This document shows positions 44,354-52,443 of a DNA stretch of 64,000 nucleotides, one piece after another. The position numbers and the translations under genes are program-made. The notes below the pieces were generated by a model, which saw nothing but the letters and a program-made list of their open reading frames with translations, did no database searches and was not told the DNA's origin. Every line of letters begins with the position of its first letter. Positions within the stretch are counted from its first letter, which is position 1. The stretch is from Blastopirellula retiformator (GTDB lineage: Bacteria; Planctomycetota; Planctomycetia; Pirellulales; Pirellulaceae). Where the stretch lies: positions 515,729-579,728 of the forward strand of contig NZ_SJPF01000002.1 of assembly GCF_007859755.1 (NCBI RefSeq), read 5' to 3'.

Positions 44354-46171
44354 ATGCAAGAGCTGAATAACCGCTCTGCGAATCGTGCAACTGCCGGCCG
44401 GCGCCGGTGGTGGAAAGCCGCCTGCCTGGCGATTGTCTTGACGACCGTTGGTCAGTGCGTGTTCTGGACGACAGGCGCCGCCACCGCGCAAGAGGGCGAA
44501 GCGACCGCCGTGTCGCAGGTCATCTTGGGACAAGCGCTGGTCAAGGAAGCGAAGGCGGCCCCGGTGAGCAAGTCAAAGTCGTCCGACGAACTGAAAACCC
44601 GACCGATCGGTACGAAGGTCTTCAAGACGATCGTCGAAGTTGAAGATCCGTCGGCAGTGAAAGCGGGCGACCTGGTCGACGTTTCGCTGGTTACCATCGG
44701 CGGCGATCACGCCCACGTCGAGAAGATCCTGAAGAAGGTAGTCGTGCACTCGGTCGAACCGGCTCGCGGCGAACAGCCCGAACCCGCCAAGCCGGCCGAA
44801 GAAGGCGCAGGAGAAGCGGAAGACGCGGTCGCCGAACATGGCGAGCCTGAACTTTACCCGACCCTGGTCGTCGGCTTGCAGCTCGACAGCTCGAAACTGG
44901 AAAAGATTCGGACCGCCGATCACCAAGGGGCGCTGCGTTTGACGCCGTTTATCGACCACTCGAACGACGGCATCGTTCAATCGATCGTGCACAACTTCGT
45001 CTCGAACTTGTTTCAGCCGCTGTTGCTCTTCTTCTTCATGGGCTTCGCCATTCCGCTGCTGCATGTTCCCTTTGAATTTCCGAAAGCTTTGTACCAGAGC
45101 TTGACCATTTATCTGTTGGTTGCGATCGGCTGGCACGGCGGCGAGCTGATGGCGGCCCTGGCGACTTCGGAACTGGCGGTTGCTGGCGGATTGGCCGTAG
45201 TGGGGTTCATCGTGAACGCGTTCATCGGAGTCGCAGCAACCTGGATCCTGCGAACAACAACCCCGATGCGCCGGATCGATGCGGTGACCGTCGGTTCCTA
45301 TTATGGCTCGGACTCGGCAGGTACGTTTGTGACCTGCCTGGGCATTCTCGCCACCCTGGGCATCTTGGCCGACAGCTATATGCCGGTCATGCTGGCCGTG
45401 ATGGAAATCCCCGGCTGCCTGGTCGGCCTGTTTCTGATCTCGCGTTTGCGTCGCCAGGGCATGGATCCTTCGGGCAACATGCCCGGCGAACCGGGCTATC
45501 ATGACTCGGTCGGCAAAGATTCGCTGGACGACGATTCGTCCGATCCGTACGCTCATGACGACTCGCAGAAGCTCGTGCCCAAATCGGTCGGAGCGGCTGC
45601 GGCTGCCGGCGCCCATGAAGACGGCGGCATCTTGAGCCCGAAGATCTTGCACGAGGTCTTCCTGAACCCCGGCCTGTTCATGTTGTTCGGCGGTTTGATC
45701 GTCGGCTTCATCAGCGGTCGCCAGGCGCTTGTCGATCCGCATGTCGTCGAAGGCCCGAACAACTTTTTCGTGATGATGTTCAAAGGGGCTCTCTGCTTGT
45801 TCCTGTTAGAAATGGGCATCACCGCTTGCCGCCGTCTGCAAGATCTGAAGTCGGCGGGGATCGGGTTCATTGTGTTTGGTTTACTGGCGCCTAACCTGTT
45901 CGCCCTGATCGGCATCGTGGCGCTGCACGGATACAGCATGGCGTTGGGCCATCACTTCCACTTGGGGACGTACGCCTTGATGGCGGTGCTTTGCGGAGCC
46001 GCATCCTATATCGCCGTTCCGGCGGTGCAGCGGATTGCGATTCCCGAAGCCAGCCCGACGTTGCCGCTGGCGGCTTCGCTCGGTCTGACGTTTACTTGGA
46101 ACGTGACGTTGGGCATCCCGATCTACATCGAGCTCGCGAAGTTTGTGACTGAATCGTTGCCGGTCACCTAG
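44354..46171 (+). CDS. sbtA: sodium-dependent bicarbonate transporter SbtA with N-terminal SAF/RcpC-like extension
   Basis: A 605-residue membrane protein. Residues about 205-600 are the SbtA permease (two groups of helices around a hydrophilic loop at 364-435), including the substrate-site block YYGSDSAGTF near 316-325. Cyanobacterial SbtA is about 370 residues. The extra 200 N-terminal residues have an export signal or anchor (KAACLAIVLTTVGQCVFWTT) and a domain (about 85-200) whose pattern VKAGDLVDVSLV, VVVHSVEP, TLVVGLQLDSSKLEKIRTAD and GALRL matches RcpC/CpaB-type SAF domains. AGGTGA precedes the ATG. It leads an operon with an SbtB-like gene and carbonic anhydrase. Confidence 0.92.
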   Translation: MQELNNRSANRATAGRRRWWKAACLAIVLTTVGQCVFWTTGAATAQEGEATAVSQVILGQALVKEAKAAPVSKSKSSDELKTRPIGTKVFKTIVEVEDPSAVKAGDLVDVSLVTIGGDHAHVEKILKKVVVHSVEPARGEQPEPAKPAEEGAGEAEDAVAEHGEPELYPTLVVGLQLDSSKLEKIRTADHQGALRLTPFIDHSNDGIVQSIVHNFVSNLFQPLLLFFFMGFAIPLLHVPFEFPKALYQSLTIYLLVAIGWHGGELMAALATSELAVAGGLAVVGFIVNAFIGVAATWILRTTTPMRRIDAVTVGSYYGSDSAGTFVTCLGILATLGILADSYMPVMLAVMEIPGCLVGLFLISRLRRQGMDPSGNMPGEPGYHDSVGKDSLDDDSSDPYAHDDSQKLVPKSVGAAAAAGAHEDGGILSPKILHEVFLNPGLFMLFGGLIVGFISGRQALVDPHVVEGPNNFFVMMFKGALCLFLLEMGITACRRLQDLKSAGIGFIVFGLLAPNLFALIGIVALHGYSMALGHHFHLGTYALMAVLCGAASYIAVPAVQRIAIPEASPTLPLAASLGLTFTWNVTLGIPIYIELAKFVTESLPVT

Positions 46172-46273
46172 GCCCAGTTGAAATCAGCGGAGGTACGTCG
46201 GTCGTTATTTGATGCCCGCGAATAGGCCGACGGCCTCCCTTTCCTACACCAACGCTCATTTGGAGTCATTCCT

Positions 46274-46603
46274 GTGTTCACCACCAAAAATGCAAGACGC
46301 GTCACCATTGTGATGGACGCCGCTCTTCAGAGCCTGATGCTCGACAAAATTTCGGAGTTGGGAGTTCGCTACTACAGCATCATCAAATGCCATGGCCAGG
46401 GACATCACGCCGTCACCGGCGACCTGTACGGTGGCGACGGGCTGCTGCGAGTCGAGATCATCACCTCCAACGACGTCGGGGCGAAGATCCTCGACTGGAT
46501 CCATGCCGCTCAGTTCGCCCAGTTGAGCCAATACGCCTTGTTCGCCTTCGCCGACTACGTCGAAGTCGATGAGCGGGACCAGTCGTTCCGCGGCGATCGC
46601 TAA
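46274..46603 (+). CDS. sbtB: SbtB-like PII-family regulatory protein
   Basis: A 109-residue PII-like protein next to sbtA. It begins at GTG 46274 with TGGAG upstream. The ferredoxin-like core is readable (ARRVTIVMDAALQSLMLDKISELGV, LRVEIITSNDVGAKILDWI, ALFAFADYVEV). SbtB binds adenine nucleotides and gates SbtA in cyanobacteria. The Cys-containing C-terminal clip of cyanobacterial SbtB (CGPEGC type) is absent here, so redox control through it is unlikely. Confidence 0.85.
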   Translation: MFTTKNARRVTIVMDAALQSLMLDKISELGVRYYSIIKCHGQGHHAVTGDLYGGDGLLRVEIITSNDVGAKILDWIHAAQFAQLSQYALFAFADYVEVDERDQSFRGDR

Positions 46604-46716
46604 CCAGCTCAAACGATCAACCAACCGCCTGTGCAGCGAGCGCTGACTCGCCCCACAGGCGCCGCCAACCGATCCACACTTCGCAGCGACTGCGTTCTCC
46701 CTTAGGATTGCGTCAC

Positions 46717-47589
46717 GTGACTACCGGCTTCGCCTACAATCCGAACCTCAAGTATTTGCACAGCACGCCCATGGAACGCCCAGCTGACGCCGCCGCCGCT
46801 CAAACTGCCCTGGAACGAGGCAACCTCGCTTTCCGCAACTGGATCGCCAGCGCCTATACCGCACAAGAAACGCCCGATCAGCTCGATCCGGCCCAGCGCC
46901 GCACCAAGCTCGAAACCGATTTCCCCACCGGCCAGGTTCCCAAGCAAGCGCCGTTCGCCATCGTCTGCGGCTGCTCCGACGCCCGCGTGCCGGTGTCGCA
47001 ACTCTTCAGCCGTTCCGTCAACGATCTGTTTGAAGTTCGTACCGCCGGACAGGCGATGGGGGACGAATGCCTCGGGAGCGTGGAGTATTCCCTTTCGCAC
47101 ATGTCGTCGGTCAAAACGGTCGTTGTGCTGGGACATAGCGGCTGCGGCGCGGTCACTGCGACGGTCGACTCGTTCCTGCAAACTTGGGGGATGAACCTGG
47201 GGCTGTCGTCGGTCGGTCTGCGCAGCATCTTGCAGCGCATTCATCCCGCGGTCTCGCTCGCCGCCCAGTCGATTCAATCGTCGACGATGGGCATCGATTT
47301 CCGCCGCGACGCCGATCACAAGAGGTTGATCGACGTCGCCACGATGCTCAACGCCGCCGGATCAGCGCACCAACTGCGATTGCTGGTCAACAGTCTCGGT
47401 CGAACCGACGTCAGCGTCTTATTTGGCGTCTACGACATTGCGTCTCACGCCGTCGTTCGCCCTCCGGTTGGCGCGATTGACGGACAGAAGTGGACAGAGG
47501 GGCTGGCGAAAGCCCCCGACGCCGATGACCCGATCGATACGCTGGCTGAAGTCTGCGTTTCGGCCTCCGACCCGCAACAAATTGTTTGA
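46717..47589 (+). CDS. beta-class carbonic anhydrase
   Basis: A protein of 290 residues that interconverts CO2 and bicarbonate. The zinc and catalytic residues are all present: CSDARVP (Cys86, Asp88, Arg90) and GHSGCGAV (His140, Cys143). GTG at 46717 follows AGGA by nine bases; a TTG three codons earlier is the alternative. There is no signal peptide, so it acts in the cytoplasm, where it can convert bicarbonate imported by SbtA. It is longer than average (about 220) owing to N- and C-terminal extensions. A strong terminator follows. Confidence 0.93.
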   Translation: MTTGFAYNPNLKYLHSTPMERPADAAAAQTALERGNLAFRNWIASAYTAQETPDQLDPAQRRTKLETDFPTGQVPKQAPFAIVCGCSDARVPVSQLFSRSVNDLFEVRTAGQAMGDECLGSVEYSLSHMSSVKTVVVLGHSGCGAVTATVDSFLQTWGMNLGLSSVGLRSILQRIHPAVSLAAQSIQSSTMGIDFRRDADHKRLIDVATMLNAAGSAHQLRLLVNSLGRTDVSVLFGVYDIASHAVVRPPVGAIDGQKWTEGLAKAPDADDPIDTLAEVCVSASDPQQIV

Positions 47590-47631
47590 CGGCTTGCGAG
47601 GATTCCAGCCCCTCGCAGACCGTTGTTGCGT

Positions 47632-47677
47632 AACCCGCATCGAGTCCCCCTACCTTCTCGATGCGGGTTCTTTTTTT
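47632..47677 (+). terminator. intrinsic terminator of the sbtA-sbtB-carbonic anhydrase operon
   Basis: A 13-pair perfect stem (AACCCGCATCGAG / CTCGATGCGGGTT) is followed by C and seven T residues. It lies 43 bases after the carbonic anhydrase stop and closes the cassette. Confidence 0.92.
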
Positions 47678-47785
47678 CTTGAACACGCGGGAATTTAGGG
47701 CTCCGACTTCAATCTCAGGCGATCACCCAGGCGGAAGGTATAATAGGACCAAACGCCTTTTGCCCTCCCCCCGCTTGAGTTGCTG

Positions 47786-48727
47786 ATGATTCGCTCCGCG
47801 TTGCTTGTCGCCCCGATCCTCGTCTTCTTACTGCGCATCGCCGCAGCCGAGCCGAGCGCATCGTGGCAGCGGTACGAAAGCGTTCGTCCGCTGATGGGCA
47901 CCGTGGTCAAAATCGTCGCCTACGCCCCGTCACAGGCGAAAGCGGAAGAGGCGATCAACGCCGCCTTCGCCGAGATGCAGCGGCAGAACGGCATTCTCAG
48001 CGATTACGAGGCCAAGTCAGAGGTCACCCAGCTAAGCCAAGCGAGCCCCGGCAAGCGGCAGATTGGCCCTGAACTGTGGGACGTCCTGTTCTACTCCGAG
48101 CAGGTCAGTCAGGCGACCGATGGCGCCTTCGACGTCACGATCGGCCCGCTTACCAAAGCATGGCGGCGGATGCGCCGCCGGAAGGAAATCGACCGAGAAG
48201 CCATCGCCGAACTGCTGCCGGCCGTTGGCTATCAGAAGCTACTACTCGATCCCGCCATGCACACGGCCGAGCTGACCGCCGCCAACATGCGGATCGATCT
48301 GGGCGGAGTCGCCAAGGGCGCCATCATTGACGCGGGATTGCGCACGTTGGCCAAACATGGCTTGCAGCAAGCGCTGGTCGACGCCGGCGGAGACATGGCG
48401 ATTGGCGACGCGCCTCCTTCAGCGGCCGGCTGGAAGATTTCGGTCGCTCAGTCGAAACAACCGGGCGCCGAGGTGATGCTGGTGGAGCTGGCCAACTGCG
48501 GCGTCGCGACCTCGGGCGACGCCTATCAGTTTGTCCAGATTGACGGCAAGCGCTATTCGCACATTCTCAATCCGCAGACTGGTTACGGCGTCACGACCAG
48601 TAGCACGGTCACCGTCTTCGCCCCCACCGCGATGCAGGCCGATGCGTGGGCTTCCGCCATTAGCGTCATGGGAGCGACCAACGGTTTTCCCCATTCATGC
48701 GGCAGGCCGATCATGCCGCGGCGGTGA
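47786..48727 (+). CDS. ApbE-like FAD:protein FMN transferase, probable 3' frameshift
   Basis: A 313-residue exported protein (signal peptide MIRSALLVAPILVFLLRIAA) that would attach FMN to a Thr/Ser of partner flavoproteins. Family blocks are RPLMGTVVKIVAY, TDGAFDVTIGPL, IDLGGVAKGAIID, VDAGGDMAIG and SGDAYQ...HILNPQTGYG. After AISVMGATNG the frame runs into a short unlikely tail. One extra base in the TTTTCCCC run (48685-48692) would restore a C terminus continuing FMRQADHAAAVTTLDQGKL to a stop near 48798. A sequencing error or recent frameshift is therefore suspected. Confidence 0.88.
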   Translation: MIRSALLVAPILVFLLRIAAAEPSASWQRYESVRPLMGTVVKIVAYAPSQAKAEEAINAAFAEMQRQNGILSDYEAKSEVTQLSQASPGKRQIGPELWDVLFYSEQVSQATDGAFDVTIGPLTKAWRRMRRRKEIDREAIAELLPAVGYQKLLLDPAMHTAELTAANMRIDLGGVAKGAIIDAGLRTLAKHGLQQALVDAGGDMAIGDAPPSAAGWKISVAQSKQPGAEVMLVELANCGVATSGDAYQFVQIDGKRYSHILNPQTGYGVTTSSTVTVFAPTAMQADAWASAISVMGATNGFPHSCGRPIMPRR

Positions 48728-48784
48728 CGACCCTAGACCAAGGAAAACTAAACGTCAAAAAGACGCCGAACCTGGATGCCTGGA

Positions 48785-50398
48785 TTACTGCTCACTAGAA
48801 GCCGGGTTTTCCCGAGCGGGGTTCTTTTCTACGGCCGACTCCTCTGCGGCCAGTTCTTCCGGCATCTCGCCAATGCCAAGAATCCCATGCAGCTTCGTCG
48901 TGTCGACTTCGATCGTATGCAAACGCCCCTGACGCTCGACCACCAAACGTAGCGGCTTGGCAAAGTCAGTCACGAGGCCAAAGAACTGATTTCCGTCTTG
49001 GAACTGCTGGCCGTTCGCCTCATAGACGCGATCGCCAACCAGCAGCCCCGAAGAGGCCGCCAGCGATCCCGGCACGACCGCGGTCAAAAAGACCAGGTCG
49101 CGGTTCGCTTCGTCGCTGCGCCAGCGAATGCCGAGCGGCGACGGCTTTTCGTTCAGCGTCAGCGGCAACTCCAGCGACGCTTCCTCCCCTTCCCGTTCGA
49201 CCGTGATCGTCGTGTCGTTGGGGGCGGCTTGGACGTTGATTAGGAACTGTTCGATATCGTTAACCGGCAGCCCAGCGAATTTGACAATCTTGTCGCCGTT
49301 GCGGACGCCCGCCTGGTAAGCGGGCAAACCAGGGGTCGACTCTTTGATGATCAGGCCGTCGCTGATCTCGGAATCGGTCGCCCAGCGAATCCCCAGTCGC
49401 GTGCGACGTCCCGTGTAGGCGCTTTCAAACTGGCGCCGCTGCGACGGTCCTTCGCGTCGGGCGGCGTCGCGGAAGCTGCGCGGCAATTCTTCGTTGCTCA
49501 GCAGCCAAATCAGCTGAAACGCCATCCGCGCGACCGACTCGACGCCGTCGTACGAGATGAACTCGACGTCGTCCTGGGGTCGGTGGTATTGATCGTGCAG
49601 TCCGGTGTGAAGCATCACGTACGGGAAGCTTCGCTCGAAGAACGGGTGGTGATCGCTATTCGCTTTCACTTCCCACTGGAAATCCAGGGCCAGTTGCGTC
49701 CCTTCGTTCGCGCTGGTGATCAGCCGGCGCAACCCGTGCGAGGTTCGGCCTCCGGAGACTTCGACGCGTCCTTTCCGCAGCCGCCCAATCATGTCGAGGT
49801 TGATGTAGAACTTGACCCGCGCCAAGTCGATCGTTGGGTGCTGCAGCCAATGCTTTGACCCCAGCAGCCCCTTCTCTTCGCCGTCCCAAAAGACGAACAA
49901 GACGCTCCGCTGCGGCGGTTCAGCCAGCTTCGAGAACGCCTCGACGACTTCCAGCAAGCCGGAAGTCCCGCTGGCGTTGTCGTCCGCCCCGTTGTGGATG
50001 TATCCGGTTGGGCCAAAGCTGTTGGTCGAATTCCCATAACCGACATGGTCATAATGGGCGCCGACGACGATCACCTGCTCGGCCAGCTCTGGATTCTTGC
50101 CCGGCAGCATCGCCAGGATGTTGCGGTACTCGCTGCCAAACCATTGGAAGTAGGTTCCGTTGTCGCCGGCCGGCTTCAGGCCGTGGTCCTTCAGGAACTC
50201 CACGAGATAGTTGCCGGCTGCCCGACCGCCGCGGCTCCCCGCCTCGCGACCCTCGAAAGAATCGTCGGCCAGCATATCGAGATGTTTCTGGATCTCGCCG
50301 CTTTGGATCGAATTAACCGCTTCTCCCAGGCTCGCCTCCCCGGCGGACGCCAAGGAAGAACAGACGAAAAGCACGAAAATCGAGGACAGGCGAGTCAT
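48785..50398 (-). CDS. secreted M28-family zinc aminopeptidase with PDZ domains
   Basis: A 537-residue exported peptidase (signal MTRLSSIFVLFVCSSLASA). The M28 zinc ligands and base are visible: GAHYDHVG (His), NGADDNASG (Asp), WDGEEKGLLGS (Glu pair), INLDMIG (Asp) and HTGLHDQYHRPQDD (His). After the catalytic domain come two PDZ-like regions (about 340-415 and 420-510: GLPAYQAGVRNGDKIVKFAG and LAASSGLLVGDRVYEANG). The C terminus is a Glu/Ala/Pro tail. It probably trims peptides in the periplasm or outside. Confidence 0.93.
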   Translation of the reverse strand: MTRLSSIFVLFVCSSLASAGEASLGEAVNSIQSGEIQKHLDMLADDSFEGREAGSRGGRAAGNYLVEFLKDHGLKPAGDNGTYFQWFGSEYRNILAMLPGKNPELAEQVIVVGAHYDHVGYGNSTNSFGPTGYIHNGADDNASGTSGLLEVVEAFSKLAEPPQRSVLFVFWDGEEKGLLGSKHWLQHPTIDLARVKFYINLDMIGRLRKGRVEVSGGRTSHGLRRLITSANEGTQLALDFQWEVKANSDHHPFFERSFPYVMLHTGLHDQYHRPQDDVEFISYDGVESVARMAFQLIWLLSNEELPRSFRDAARREGPSQRRQFESAYTGRRTRLGIRWATDSEISDGLIIKESTPGLPAYQAGVRNGDKIVKFAGLPVNDIEQFLINVQAAPNDTTITVEREGEEASLELPLTLNEKPSPLGIRWRSDEANRDLVFLTAVVPGSLAASSGLLVGDRVYEANGQQFQDGNQFFGLVTDFAKPLRLVVERQGRLHTIEVDTTKLHGILGIGEMPEELAAEESAVEKNPARENPASSEQ

Positions 50399-50664
50399 TC
50401 AGACAGCTCCGCGGGCAGGGCGAATATCGAGCCCACCACGATCGCCGGAAGATTTTTCGACAAACCGGGGGCTGTTGAAGGGATCGAGAGTTCGCCGCCA
50501 AAACGCCAGATTTACGCTGGTTTGCCGCGATTTTCTCTCCCAATCGCAGGAATCTATGCCGATTAGTCCGACAATTCCACCCCCAAACCTCGAACCAGGC
50601 CACCGATTTCTGCGTCTCCCCATTGCCGAAACCGAAGGCAAAAGTTAACCTGTTCGTTCCCCAA

Positions 50665-50754
50665 GGAGAGATGGCAGAGTGGTCGAATGCGCCGGTTTGC
50701 TAAACCGGTGAACGGTGTAAAACCGTTCCACGGGTTCGAATCCCGTTCTCTCCG
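50665..50754 (+). tRNA. tRNA-Ser (anticodon GCU)
   Basis: A 90-base class II tRNA. The acceptor arms GGAGAGA / TCTCTCC pair fully. The anticodon stem CCGGT / ACCGG encloses TTGCTAA with GCT at 50699-50701, reading AGC and AGU codons. A long variable arm (AACGGTGTAAAACCGTT) marks tRNA-Ser. The T arm is CGGGTTCGAATCCCG. The 3' CCA is not encoded. Confidence 0.96.
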
Positions 50755-50762
50755 CTCGATTG

Positions 50763-50796
50763 AAAAGCCGTCAACGTAAGTCGTTGGCGGCTTTTT
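50763..50796 (+). terminator. intrinsic terminator after tRNA-Ser
   Basis: A 14-pair stem (AAAAGCCGTCAACG / CGTTGGCGGCTTTT with one T-G pair) is followed by TTTTT, ten bases after the tRNA. Confidence 0.85.
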
Positions 50797-50998
50797 CTTT
50801 GCGCCGATGGAAATTCATTTGTCTCCGTTACTGGGACAAGTAAACGTCACATCCCTCTCCTGTTTGGTAGGTTCGCGACCGCATAGCCCTCGGCGTCCAT
50901 CTTCGTCTGCGTGACGATCTCCCAGACGGTCGTCCTAACGGCGAAAGCCAAGTCCCCAAAATACTGCGATGTCGCAACTATAAAGCGCCCCAAGACTA
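50797..50998. other. gene-poor spacer, possible gene remnant
   Basis: About 200 bases without a supported gene. A 62-codon minus-strand open frame crosses it and runs into repeat copy 3. Its product (for example QYFGDLAFAVRTTVWEIVTQ) has no recognised family and could be a degenerate gene end. Nothing else is seen. Confidence 0.3.
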
Positions 50999-51098
50999 GC
51001 AGCCTATTGAAAAATGCCATCGTGGCATTTTTCAACCTCGCCAGGCTCAGAGCGTAGCTCTTCGCGGCTCGCAGTCCGTTGAGAAAATCAACGGACTG
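50999..51098 (-). repeat. five-hairpin 3'-end repeat, copy 3 (short form)
   Basis: A 100-base version that lacks stems 2 and 3 by a clean deletion. Stem 1 (perfect 11 pairs) abuts the TAG stop of the DUF1552 gene. Stem 4 (AGAGC / GCTCT) and stem 5 (TTGAAAAATGCCA / TGGCATTTTTCAA) are intact, and stem 5 has A-U where copy 1 has G-C. Confidence 0.85.
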
Positions 51099-52379
51099 CT
51101 AACCCTGCTTTGCCGATAGCCCGGCGAGCGTTGTGCCGCCGCTGGCGAACTGGTCGACTTCGATCTGCAGGTGCTGCAGTTGGCTGACGAACAGGTTGCA
51201 CAGGGGGGGCGGATTTTTGGGGTCGAAGGCGAGATGCTGGCCATGCTGGAAGCGTCCGCCGGCGGCGATGATCGGCAGGTTCGAGTTGTCGTGGCTCGAC
51301 GCATTGCCGAGGTTCGACCCTAGCACGATCGACGTTTGATCGAGCAGCGTGACGTCTCCCTCTTGGACGTCGTCCAACTTCTGCAGCAATTCGGCGAACA
51401 GGCGCATCTCTTCCAGTTCGATGATCGCCAGCATCTTGATCTTCTCTTCGTCGCGTCCGTGGTGGCTGAGGTTGTGCCAGCCATCTTCGACGCCGTCGAG
51501 CGCGACGACGCCATTGTCGCCGGCGCCAGACAAGGTGATCAGCCGGGTCGAATCGGTCTGAAACGCGAGAAAGATCATATCGTACATCAACTGCATCCGG
51601 GCGGTCAGTTCCGACCGATCGGCGATATCCTCCGGCGGTTTGCGATCGACGACCGGCTTTGGCTTGTCGATCCAATCTTCGGCGTTCCGCAGACCTTGCT
51701 CCAAATCGCGAATGCTGCTCAGGTACTGGTCGAGGGTTTGACCATCCTGCTTTCCCAGATCGCGGGCCACGCTCTTGGTCTGATCCATGACCAGGTCCAT
51801 GATGCTTTGCCCGTTTTGCACGCGCTGCAGTTGGGTCGCCCGCTCGGCCGCGGTGCCGGCCAAGAAGAGCTTGGCGAACAACCGGGAGGGGCGACTTTCG
51901 CACGGGATCGAAACGCCGGCTCGCGTCCAGGACATGCTCGTCCCGTTCAGCCCCAAGGCAAGCGACGGAAAGCGGGTCGCCCGGCCGATAAACTCGGCGG
52001 CGTATTGATCGACCGAGATCGTGTTTTGAAAACCAGGGCGTCCCGGGTGCGCGGCGCCGGTCAAAAACGATTTCTCAGCGCTGTGCCCGCCGTTGACGTC
52101 AGGATGACTGAGCCCCGAGATGACGGTAAATTTGTCGCGAACCGCCTGCAGCGGCTCGAGGTAGGGGGACGGCTTGTAGTCGGCGCCTTCTCCTTCCGGA
52201 AAGAAATAGGGCCCGTAATAACCGAGGGGCGAGCAGATCGACAGCATCCGGCGAATGTCGCCGCGGGGCTGTTCCGGTTCGCTCGCTTTGGCTTTACCAA
52301 CGCCTAGGCTCGCCAGCAACGGCAGTCCAATGGCTACGCCGGAAGACTGCAAGAATCGTCTACGGTGGATCGCCTTCAT
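51099..52379 (-). CDS. DUF1552 family secreted protein
   Basis: A 426-residue DUF1552 protein typical of planctomycetes. ATG at 52379 starts a twin-arginine signal (HRRRFLQSSGVAIGLPLLASLG). The segments LGYYGPYFFPEGEGADY, VISGLSHPDVNGGHSAEKSFLTG, ISVDQYAAEFIG and MLAIIELEEMRLFAELLQKL, with SNLGNASSHDNSNLPIIAAGG near the end, match the family. The function is unknown; Tat export suggests folding or a cofactor in the cytoplasm. It lies 64 bases after the DUF1592 gene, its usual partner. Confidence 0.94.
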   Translation of the reverse strand: MKAIHRRRFLQSSGVAIGLPLLASLGVGKAKASEPEQPRGDIRRMLSICSPLGYYGPYFFPEGEGADYKPSPYLEPLQAVRDKFTVISGLSHPDVNGGHSAEKSFLTGAAHPGRPGFQNTISVDQYAAEFIGRATRFPSLALGLNGTSMSWTRAGVSIPCESRPSRLFAKLFLAGTAAERATQLQRVQNGQSIMDLVMDQTKSVARDLGKQDGQTLDQYLSSIRDLEQGLRNAEDWIDKPKPVVDRKPPEDIADRSELTARMQLMYDMIFLAFQTDSTRLITLSGAGDNGVVALDGVEDGWHNLSHHGRDEEKIKMLAIIELEEMRLFAELLQKLDDVQEGDVTLLDQTSIVLGSNLGNASSHDNSNLPIIAAGGRFQHGQHLAFDPKNPPPLCNLFVSQLQHLQIEVDQFASGGTTLAGLSAKQG

Positions 52380-52443
52380 TACGTTTCTCTCTTTCGTCAA
52401 GCGGCAGGTGAATGGTTGGGGCGCTGTTGCAGCTTGCGCGGTC

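Noticed and set aside
34124-51098. CRISPR-like array from the repeated hairpins
   Set aside because: Copies are single, kilobases apart and contain hairpins rather than short repeats with spacers.
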